Shown: positions 1-8,467 of the stretch, one piece after another | Position numbering within the stretch: the first letter of the stretch is position 1 | Layout: every line of letters starts with the position of its first letter | Source of the DNA: Saccharomycopsis crataegensis | Lineage: Eukaryota; Ascomycota; Saccharomycetes; Ascoideales; Saccharomycopsidaceae | Direction: 5' to 3' | Length of the DNA stretch: 64,000 bases | NCBI RefSeq assembly: GCF_037102585.1 | Contig: NW_027043831.1 | Coordinates: forward strand, 310,001 to 374,000 | The notes under the pieces: generated by a model | What the model was told of the DNA's origin: nothing | Databases searched by the model: none | The model's input: the letters and a program-made list of their open reading frames with translations, nothing else | Position numbers and translations under genes: made by a program

Positions 1-1029
1 AATTGTCAAAGCCCATCAAAAAGTTTATTTGCCAAGGACAGAGATCTAAGAAATAGTGGATAGCCCCAATAGCAGGGCTTGTGAGGGATCTAGGCGAGGC
101 TTGGTTAATAAAGGGGGCAAAATCAAAACGGGGCGAAAAAGAGCATTCGAGACTGCGGTTTGGAGGGTGCAACTTAGGTAATCGCTTACAAAAAGTGGTG
201 GATTACGGGGTGATGGGGCCTAAAAAGGAAAGTACATTCCTCTTGTTGCTTTTTTTTTTTTTTTTTTTCTCAATAGGATTCCTCCCACTGGATAAACAAT
301 GTGATTGTGATAATCTGTGTTTATATGGGGGAAATGGACAGTAATAATGTCAGACAATGGCCATGTAGAATATCAGGGCAACGGTCGACCAATCGATGAT
401 CACGGGTCCTCAGCCACCTGGGGTCTCGGAACAACCGCCTTGTGTGGGTGGGGGCGATCTAGGTCCCTCTGGCAGAGAGGCTATTTTGCAATTTAGAAAA
501 AAGAAAAGATACAGGGGAGAGAAAATTACATCGGAGAATTTTCGTAAACCACCATGCTAGTAGTATTAATATCAAGAATAGAATAGGAACTATTAGTGGC
601 AATCATATATATAAGATTTACTATAATTCCTACAATAACATATGATACACCCATTAAACAAAGAGAAAAAGAAACCACGACGGAGAAAAAAAGGAAGATT
701 TGGGGTATTTTTAGAACTTTTTTTTTTTTTTTTTAACCTCATGCAGTAAAGTGGAAAGCCTTCGTTAAATCAAACACATTATTTTGAATAGTAGGAAATA
801 AGAACACCAATATTGTCATTAAGAACAACTATGTAAAAGGAATGCTACAAGAATATACAAGTATATGTTTCCCAAACAAATCTTTTGTTATGTCTACTGA
901 TATCTGGTAAACACAAGTTATTTTTGGTAAAAAGACAACAAAAGAAAGAAAGAAATAAACAGGAGCTGTCTCAACATGCACAAATAAGCCTCCCTTTTTG
1001 CGTACCTCCAAAAAATTGTAAATTACGTA
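1..1029. other. Intergenic / upstream region, no gene seen
   Basis: No reading frame here has a recognisable protein signature. The stretch holds poly-T runs near 250-270 and 719-734 and AT-rich DNA leading to the first GH17 gene. The first ~500 bases are somewhat richer in GC than the rest. It probably contains the end of a neighbouring transcription unit and the long promoter of the cell-wall gene. I see no tRNA A/B boxes. Confidence 0.5.
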
Positions 1030-1038
1030 TATATAAAA
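1030..1038 (+). promoter_or_regulatory. TATA box of first GH17 gene
   Basis: TATATAAAA lies about 100 nt upstream of the ATG at 1134 and matches the yeast TATAWAWR consensus. Strong TATA boxes are common at regulated cell-wall genes. The assignment rests on sequence and position only. Confidence 0.5.
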
Positions 1039-1133
1039 GGCCAGTTGATTCCAACACTATCAATCCACTGTTTTGTTAGTCCATTAATTATTATCACTAA
1101 CTTCAATAACACATATCTCTCGCTAATTAAAAA

Positions 1134-2077
1134 ATGTTGAACTTTCCTCTCGCTTTAGCCGCTCTCGCTGCCCTTGGTACCGCACTTCCAGTCGAAAAAA
1201 AAGAAGTCTCCATCCCAGATTACATAAAAGAATTTAAAGGTTTCTCTTATACTCCTTTGTATGTATTAATATTTGATAATTTATCATAATTACTTCAATT
1301 ACTAACATTCTTGTCAGTGATCAAAACAAGGATTGTCGTACCGAAGATGAAATCAAGACTGATCTCGATGTCATCAAGGACTTTGACCTCCTTCATCTTT
1401 ATTCTTCTGACTGTAACGTCGTCCAATACGCTGCCGAAACCATTTCTGGAAAATTGATTGTTACCGTTAACGACGTTTCCTCCTCTGATGAAATTGCCAG
1501 TGACATTACCACCATCCAAGACCAAGTAATTGCCGGCGGCTCCACTCTCAATGATAAGGTTGACACCATCATCATTGGTAACGAATTGATCTACAATGGT
1601 TGGTACACCGCTGATGAAGTCACCAATTTCATCACCGAAGCTAAGGCTGCTTTCCCAAACTTTAACGGCTCTTGGATCACCTCCGAAACTGTTTCTTCCT
1701 TCTACGGTAACCCAGACCTTTGTGGTGCTGTTGATTACGTTGGTATCAACAACCATCCATACTTCGATGGTCAAACCCCAGAAACCGCCGGTTCCTACGT
1801 CTTGGGCCACATTCAAGCTCTTGCCGAATTCTGTGAAGAAAACGGCCACAGCAAAGAGGTTAAAGTTCTTGAAACCGGTTGGCCTTGGGCTGGTAACGCC
1901 GATGGTGTTGCCGTTCCATCTAGTGAAAACCAAGTCACTGCTTTGAAGAACATTGCCTCTGCAGCTGGTAGTGACTGTATCGTTTTTAGTGCCTACAACG
2001 AATTGTGGAAAACTACTTCTGACTGGGATGTCGAAAGAAGCTGGGGTGTTTTAGGTAATGCTCCTTCTGTCTGGTGA
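1134..2077 (+). CDS. Secreted GH17 cell-wall glucanase (SCW4/SCW10/MP65-like), paralog 1
   Basis: Exons are 1134-1258 and 1318-2077. The 59-nt intron has a GTATGT donor, TACTAAC at 1300-1306 and a CAG acceptor. Splicing gives 294 residues and restores the YTPFDQ segment that the second paralog encodes without an intron. A hydrophobic signal peptide (about residues 1-18) is followed by a basic pair in VEKKEV that could be a processing site. The GH17 acid/base Glu is in VGNEL (about E131) and the nucleophile in ETGWPW (about E227). Family members are secreted beta-1,3-glucan-modifying enzymes or wall proteins. No GPI signal is seen. At about 300 residues it is shorter than S. cerevisiae Scw4/Scw10, lacking their long Ser/Thr-rich N-terminal part. 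GH17 membership is firm; the exact ortholog is not. Confidence 0.88.
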
Positions 2078-3398
2078 AGAAACCCAAAAGATTAACGACC
2101 CAAAATTTCATCGCATTATTACTATTATTTCTTCTTCTTGATACCTTACACTGACATTGAAATGTCTTTGAAAAGTTTTATTGTTATTTCTACTTGTTCG
2201 AGATTATTTGGATTATTTTTCTTATTTTCGCATAATTACTCAGCTTTTGATGAGTACCAATTTTTTATTTCACTCTATTATTTACGTTACATGGTTCTTG
2301 GTTTTTCAAATCTGCTTGTAAGAACAGGATCAAAAAGTGATTTATTATCTGCCCATCAAGAATATTATTTTTAGAAAATCATGAATGTTATCAATCGAAA
2401 TGGAATAATAAGGCTGACCTATCATGATAATATACATGTTTATTGTTGTGAAAGTCAAAAGATTGAGCCCAGGCATGTGCTTTGTTGATGTTTTTCAAAA
2501 CAAAACAAAAAAACAAACACCGAAGGATTTCCATGTACATTCCCAGTTCAGGAATAGCAGTTCTAAACCAAGGATGCCGGCTGCCAAATTCAGCACCGAT
2601 ACGTATTCTCCGAGGTATTTGCTAGTAATTTGATACCTTTTTACTACGTGGTTGTGTACAAAAGAATAATTGTCATCATCATTAATAAGGGAGCTAGCGT
2701 GTATCACCATCTTACAATGTGGTTATATTTAGTATTGATCCCCACTGGGACGTCATTTTATCGGTGAGGTTATTTTCTTGGTAGTGGTAAATGTAACTCT
2801 ATTTGTAATACGATGTACGACAAACAATAAAAATAGAATGGCATCTACGTAATTGTTTCCTATTAATAGCCATGGCTGTTGGTCACTAGGGATAGAACAT
2901 GTTGTCCCCAGGGTACAATACCCACAGCAACACCTTCTGATAGTACTGTGAGACATGACACAACCCCTTGTCCCATATTGTAAATGATAAACAAACAACC
3001 ATCATGTAGCGGTTGGCAGTTGGCAACTGGCAATTTCTCCCGCTGTTTCTTTTTTTTCTTCTCCAAAAGGCCAGAAGGATCTCTCTCTGTCACCCCATGC
3101 AGTGCGACGCTAAACATAAAATAACCACAACATAAGAATATCCACCATTGCTAGAACACTATGAGATACAATCAATATATATAATCTATATGATATGATA
3201 ACATCCCTATAAGTACCTATATTCCATAATCATCCCTTCGCCACCCTCCACTTGCCTGCTTGTTTGTCCCCTATTGCTCTTTTGTGTCCATCCACCCCCA
3301 CCCCCACCGCACCCCACCAGCAGAACCCAACGCACGTTGCTGCACTCTTCCCTATCCGGTGTGTTACGGATCTGGCCTTTTCAAAAATTTTCATCGAA
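2078..3398. other. Intergenic between GH17 paralogs
   Basis: About 1.3 kb separates the two tandem paralogs. No convincing gene is seen; the ORFs present are short and low-complexity. The distal part contains pyrimidine-rich stretches (around 3250-3310) typical of yeast promoters and presumably drives the second GH17 gene. The two paralog promoters show no obvious long similarity by eye. Confidence 0.45.
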
Positions 3399-3406
3399 TA
3401 TATAAC
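3399..3406 (+). promoter_or_regulatory. TATA box of second GH17 gene
   Basis: TATATAAC lies about 85-90 nt upstream of the chosen ATG at 3490, a spacing similar to the TATA element of the first paralog. Position and sequence are the only evidence. Confidence 0.4.
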
Positions 3407-3489
3407 TCTGACTATTCGCTTGGCCTATTTTCATGTATAGATTCATATTTTCTCCAATAACCACTTCTGCTTTTATAAATCAATTCACA

Positions 3490-4392
3490 ATGAAGCTTTC
3501 TACCTCCATCCTTACCTCCGTTCTTGCTGGTCTCACTTTGGCCAGAGAAGTCGAAGTTCTTGAACCTTCCAAGAGAGACGTCTCTGTCCCAGATTGGGCC
3601 ACTGGTTTCCTCGGTACCACCTATACCCCATTTGACCAATACAAGAACTGTCGCTCTGCTGACCAAATCAAAGAAGATGTCGGTTACTTGTCCAGCTTCG
3701 AAATCCTCAGATTGTACTCCAACGACTGTAACGTTGTCCAATACGCTGCCGAAGTTTTCCCAGGTAAATTGATGGTCGCCGTCAACGACATCTCCTCCAC
3801 TGATGCCATCAGAGCCGACCTTAACTCCATCGCTACCTCCATCGGTTACGCTGGTAAACAATTCAACGACGCTGTCCACTCTGTCATTGTCGGTAACGAA
3901 TTAATCTACAACGGTTGGTACACCGCTGCCGAAGTTGCTAACTTCATCAACGAAGCCAGATCCATCTACCCAGATTTCCCAGGTATGTGGACCACCGCCG
4001 AAACCGCCTCCTCTTTCTACGGTAACCCAGACCTTTGTGGTGCTGTCGATTACGTTGGTATCAACAACCATCCATACTTCGATGGTCAAACCCCAGAAAC
4101 CGCCGGTTCCTACGTCTTGGGCCACATCGAAGCCGTTGCCGAATTCTGTGAAGAACATGGTCACAACAAACAAACCGTCACTTTGGAAACTGGTTGGCCA
4201 TGGGCTGGTAACGCCGATGGTGTTGCCGTTCCATCTAGTGAAAACCAAGTCACTGCTATCAAGAACATTCAATCTGCTGCTGCCAACGATTGTATCTTGT
4301 TCAGTGCTTACAACGAATTGTGGAAGACCAGTTCCGTCTGGGACGTTGAAAAGAACTGGGGTTTCATGGGTAACGCCCCTTCTGCTTGGTAA
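3490..4392 (+). CDS. Secreted GH17 cell-wall glucanase (SCW4/SCW10/MP65-like), paralog 2
   Basis: A 300-residue single-exon paralog of the upstream gene. I chose the ATG at 3490, not the in-frame ATG at 3433, because it begins a clean signal peptide (MKLSTSILTSVLAGLTLA). A Kex2-type KR follows in PSKRDV, about residue 29. The GH17 acid/base Glu is E137 (VGNEL) and the nucleophile E233 (ETGWPW), the same 96-residue spacing as in paralog 1. Likely role: transglycosylation or hydrolysis of wall beta-1,3-glucan outside the plasma membrane. Strong use of TCC, GCC, GTC and AAC codons suggests high expression. Two blocks are almost identical in DNA to paralog 1, suggesting recent duplication or gene conversion. 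Confidence 0.9.
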   Translation: MKLSTSILTSVLAGLTLAREVEVLEPSKRDVSVPDWATGFLGTTYTPFDQYKNCRSADQIKEDVGYLSSFEILRLYSNDCNVVQYAAEVFPGKLMVAVNDISSTDAIRADLNSIATSIGYAGKQFNDAVHSVIVGNELIYNGWYTAAEVANFINEARSIYPDFPGMWTTAETASSFYGNPDLCGAVDYVGINNHPYFDGQTPETAGSYVLGHIEAVAEFCEEHGHNKQTVTLETGWPWAGNADGVAVPSSENQVTAIKNIQSAAANDCILFSAYNELWKTSSVWDVEKNWGFMGNAPSAW

Positions 4393-5111
4393 TCTATTTG
4401 CTAAAAAAAAACGTCCATTTTATTATTTATTCCCCTGATTTTAAATCTTTCGCTCTGAAGCACAAGGTACCTATCCTTATTCTTAATGGGGCCTTGTTGC
4501 TAAACATGATATCCTAGATAACTCATATCCACTTCTTTGCATTTTTCATCTTTACACCTTTCTTCGTCATCAACTTTTTAATTCTTGATATATTTGTTTA
4601 CGTCAAAACATTGAAATATATATTATTGCTCTGTATTATACATCATCAAAAAGTAGCATTGTTATGATTCGAATTCGCACCTGGTGGTGCACCCCCCCAT
4701 GACAGCCCCTGCACCGGGTGACCGATTGCAACTAGTCGATGATCATCGAATGAACGTAGTCCATCACCGCCCGAAAACACCATCAAAATCATCTTATATG
4801 ACCTCCACTTTATTTCACCATCATCGTCAGATATAAATAATAGTACGTTGCTGCCCGCTGTATATAGCCCCTTAAGGAAAAAGAAAACCAGAATTCCAAT
4901 TTTCTTCCCCAAATAATTGCTTTTTTCTTGTTGTTGTTTGTTGTTTAGTTGTCATTACACAAAAAAAGCGTTGGTAACCGTCAAACAAACTGCCATTCCT
5001 CCCATATAAATCACATCATCAGTGATCCACATATTTCGATACAGATTGTAACCCGAGTACCAAAGTTGCTTCCTCGATATCTTCAAAACAACTAACAATA
5101 ATAATTCTCGA

Positions 5112-6896
5112 ATGGCAGCCGCTAGCGCCAACAATTCTACAGCTTCTACTGGAACTGCAAGTACCACAAATAACAGCAGCTTTTCCCGTGCCCCTTCATC
5201 ATGGGACACACAGGACGACATTTTGCTTCGCCATTTAAAAGAAGAACAAAAGCTCGGCTGGAAAGAAATTGCAGCGCACTTTAATAACAGAACTCCAAAC
5301 GCCTGTCAATTTCGTTGGAGAAGATTACGGTCCGGGGTATTGAAGAATACCCAAACCCCTACAAATCAGCCATTGAAAAGAGCGATAAATGCTGCTAAAG
5401 CAGCAGCGGCGGCTTCGGCAAACAATAATAAAAATAATAATAATAATGGCGGGACCAATGATGGTTTGCATGGGGTGCTTGCTGGTCTTAATGCTTTAAG
5501 CTCTGGAGTTAGGAATGGCTCGCCAGGATTATTAGTATCTTCAAACTCATCACCTTTACAAGATAGTAAAAATGCTAATGGTGGAACCTCATTGTTTGCT
5601 AGTTTAATGGGCAATGGAACCACCACTGCAAAAGCCAGATTAACTACTAATCCTAGCAGTGGGCTATCGGCCATGAATTTTGGAACCAATGCCCCTCCTA
5701 ATTACACCAATTGGAGTTTCAGTTCTACCGGTGCATCATCTAATTCCATAGCATCAAATTCCCATAATATTGGCTCCCCACCAGATAGTAATGATCCGCT
5801 TTCTAATAGTCTATCATCTCTCAACTCGTTAGACTCTGCTACATCAAATAAAAACTCGTTCAACTTGTACAGTAGCCAAGGGGCGACCCATGCAATGTCA
5901 ACCAACAGTATGAATTTCGACCCAACAGTACCTGGCTCTGCAGGAAATAGTTTTCTGCAAACACTTATGCTGTCGTCTAGTCAATCATTACCTTGGTCTC
6001 ATGATGAAGATGAACTCTTATTATCCAAACGTCGCCGGGAGTTGAGTTTAACCGAGTTGAGTATATTGTTGCCTTGCCGTACCGAGGAGGATATTTTAGG
6101 TCGTATTAGGTTACTTGACTCTCAAACACGAAGTCAGCCGAGAAAAGGAAGCGCTACAAGAAATGGATCGGTGATCACGTTGTATGCGGGGGAAAATGAT
6201 AGTCATAGTGATGTGACAATGCGAGAATCAAGGGGTAGTGGTATCAATGGCTATGGCTTACATACTTTATCAAGAACTTTAAGTGCTTCTTCCCAGATAT
6301 CTCTTAATTCCAATACCTCCAGCTTTTCTTATGCTACGAACAATAACCCTATTCCAACCAGTGCAGGCGGGAACAACAACAATAACAGCCTCCGCAACAA
6401 TAACGAAGCTGCATGCACCACGTCAAAACCTTCTAATTTTGCCAATAGTTTAACTAGCAATAATTCTTCACCTTTACCTTCGTCGAAATCTTCACCATTA
6501 TTATCATCTAGTCAATTACCTTTGCATACGATGGCCACTGGTGAACTCACCAGCATAAATACTGCTAATCCATCGGGAATTCCCTCGGGGAATAATACCC
6601 CACTTACGATGTCTGGTATGATGGCTAATAACACCAGTACCAACATTAACACTACAAACGGCATCTCTTCGAATTCTGTTGCCACTTCGCCCCCAAGTAT
6701 TGTTGGCGGAGGAACCAGTATCTCGTCACTTAGAAGAACATTGTCGCAACCAGGAAGCACCACCAGATCGATCAAACCCCAGATGTTGGGGAAACCGAGT
6801 TCAGGAGGCCCAAATCCGGTGATTCTGGAAGTGAGTGTTCATGATTCTTCGTTATCTGAGGACGGAGTATTGACTGACAGCGATGAAAAGAGATGA
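5112..6896 (+). CDS. DOT6: SANT/Myb-domain transcriptional repressor, DOT6/TOD6 ortholog
   Basis: 594 residues. The N-terminal SANT domain (about 29-75; SSWDTQDDILLRHLKE, WKEIAAHF, NACQFRWRRL) closely resembles S. cerevisiae Dot6 and Tod6, which bind the PAC element of ribosome-biogenesis genes and recruit Rpd3L under TOR/PKA control. A second SANT-like segment with a PWSHDEDELLL core lies at about 292-337. The rest is Asn/Ser-rich and disordered, with potential phosphosites. Only one such gene is present here, fitting a single pre-duplication ancestor of DOT6 and TOD6. Family assignment is strong; repressor function is inferred from the orthologs. Confidence 0.85.
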   Translation: MAAASANNSTASTGTASTTNNSSFSRAPSSWDTQDDILLRHLKEEQKLGWKEIAAHFNNRTPNACQFRWRRLRSGVLKNTQTPTNQPLKRAINAAKAAAAASANNNKNNNNNGGTNDGLHGVLAGLNALSSGVRNGSPGLLVSSNSSPLQDSKNANGGTSLFASLMGNGTTTAKARLTTNPSSGLSAMNFGTNAPPNYTNWSFSSTGASSNSIASNSHNIGSPPDSNDPLSNSLSSLNSLDSATSNKNSFNLYSSQGATHAMSTNSMNFDPTVPGSAGNSFLQTLMLSSSQSLPWSHDEDELLLSKRRRELSLTELSILLPCRTEEDILGRIRLLDSQTRSQPRKGSATRNGSVITLYAGENDSHSDVTMRESRGSGINGYGLHTLSRTLSASSQISLNSNTSSFSYATNNNPIPTSAGGNNNNNSLRNNNEAACTTSKPSNFANSLTSNNSSPLPSSKSSPLLSSSQLPLHTMATGELTSINTANPSGIPSGNNTPLTMSGMMANNTSTNINTTNGISSNSVATSPPSIVGGGTSISSLRRTLSQPGSTTRSIKPQMLGKPSSGGPNPVILEVSVHDSSLSEDGVLTDSDEKR

Positions 6897-7162
6897 CATA
6901 GTTATTTCTATGTAGTTATTATTTATTTAATGTGTAATATATCAATGGGGTAATATTTTATTTTATAAAGTTGAGATTGTAGGAACACTTCGTTAAATGT
7001 TGATGATTGATGTACTTAACAACGACGGGTAACTCTGGGCCCGATGGAAAATTTTTTTTTTTAAAAAAAAATCTGTGAGACTATTATCACCATCTCCCCC
7101 CTTCTCGAAAATCTCTTTATTGTTATTTGCTTATTTAATTCCAATAAAAAATAAAAATAAGA

Positions 7163-7666
7163 ATGTACGCTAGAACCTGTTTCAAATGTGGTGACACCGG
7201 TCACATCGCCAATGACTGTCCTCAAACCGAACGTCTTTGTTACAACTGTCACAAGCCAGGTCACAACTCCAGTGACTGTTCCGAACCACACACCGCTGCT
7301 GAAAAGACCTGTTACATTTGCGGTAAGACCGGTCACATCAAGAGTGATTGTTCAAACAACAGTGTCCGTTGTTACAAGTGTCAAAAGATCGGTCACTTCT
7401 CCAAGGACTGTTCCAACACCGCTGCTGCTGCTCCTGCTGCCTCTGTTCCAAGAAGCTTTGCTGGTAAGCAAACCACTTGTTTCAAGTGTGGTGGTATCAA
7501 CCATTTCGCCAGAGACTGTCAAGCTGCCGATGTCAAATGTTACAACTGTGGTTTGACCGGCCACATCTCCAAGGCTTGTTCCAACGCTGAAGGTAGTCGT
7601 GAAAAGACCTGTTACAACTGTCATCAACCAGGTCACATCTCCAAAGACTGCTCCATTGCCGCCTAA
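7163..7666 (+). CDS. GIS2: CCHC zinc-knuckle RNA-binding protein GIS2
   Basis: 167 residues made of seven CX2CX4HX4C zinc knuckles, beginning with CFKCGDTGHIANDC and ending with CYNCHQPGHISKDC, with one Ala/Pro-rich linker between knuckles 4 and 5. This is the fungal counterpart of human CNBP/ZNF9. Gis2 binds G-rich mRNA sequences and associates with polysomes and stress granules. Codons are strongly biased (AAG, TCC, GTC, ACC), suggesting high expression. It faces FOL1 convergently, as in S. cerevisiae (YNL255C/YNL256W), which supports the call. The knuckle number matches the family. Confidence 0.95.
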   Translation: MYARTCFKCGDTGHIANDCPQTERLCYNCHKPGHNSSDCSEPHTAAEKTCYICGKTGHIKSDCSNNSVRCYKCQKIGHFSKDCSNTAAAAPAASVPRSFAGKQTTCFKCGGINHFARDCQAADVKCYNCGLTGHISKACSNAEGSREKTCYNCHQPGHISKDCSIAA

Positions 7667-8467
7667 GTTTGATTGATGTTGTTGATTTGAATGAAATAAT
7701 GGCTGGAATGAAAAAAAAAAACGGAAAAGTGGACAAAAAAAGTGGCTTTTTTTTACCTTCCTTCCTTCCTGTTAGTTAGTTAGTTAGTTAGTTAGTTAGT
7801 CTTGTTGTCGAGTAGGAGGAGATGTTTCTGTATGTTTTGTGGTGTTGATGTGAGTTGTGCTTAAGCGTTGTACCTGGATGATGTGATGATAATAATGATG
7901 CTGGTATTTGCAGTATGTCAGATCTATCAAATGCCCCTCATTATTATCTTTATTATCCTTTTTGTTGTTGTTGTCGATATTGAAGTTTGGTTGTTATTGT
8001 TGAGATCAAAGTCTGGTGAGTTCGGGCTGATGGTGTTTGATGGTATAAGTACGCTGATTTTGTTGATGCTTTATTTTTTTTTTCCTTGTTTTCCTATTCC
8101 AAATATTTTGTTTCCTCATTAAATTACTATTTTTTTTTCTTATTATTTTGTGTATAATGCTAGCTTTGTCCTCTCCTTCACTTCTCTTGTTTTTTTTTTA
8201 TCTCTTTATTTATCCTTAAATTATTTTTCCCTGCTCGATTTTTTTTTGTTTACTGAAAAGAAATGTCCTTAAAAATCATGGTTTTCCAATTCTTTCAATT
8301 GTATGCCGAGGATCCTTGATAATAGAGTCATGACAAACAGATTTGTTCACCAAATTTTTGTTTGTCCTTGAACAAAGAGTTATTAAAAACCCAAAACAAA
8401 ATACAAAAACAAAAAAAAAACAAACACAGAAAGCTAAACTATAAAAATTCATTCATAGCCCATACTA
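7667..8467. other. Convergent intergenic region GIS2/FOL1
   Basis: The 3' regions of two convergent genes: T-rich stretches, a (TTCC)n run and a (TTAG)n microsatellite near 7771-7800, then AT-rich DNA with several poly-T tracts. No gene is supported. Confidence 0.5.
7771..7800. repeat. (TTAG)n microsatellite
   Basis: About seven uninterrupted copies of the tetranucleotide, just after a short (TTCC)n run in the 3' flank of GIS2. It has no coding context. Confidence 0.9.

Noticed and set aside
1295-1933. Long minus-strand ORF opposite the first GH17 gene (and similar ones opposite paralog 2 at 3412-4272)
   Set aside because: Antisense shadows produced by the codon bias of the GH17 genes; no family motif and no own start context.
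4736-4749. 14-bp palindrome TCGATGATCATCGA upstream of DOT6
   Set aside because: A few palindromes of this length are expected by chance in 64 kb, and no known factor site matches.
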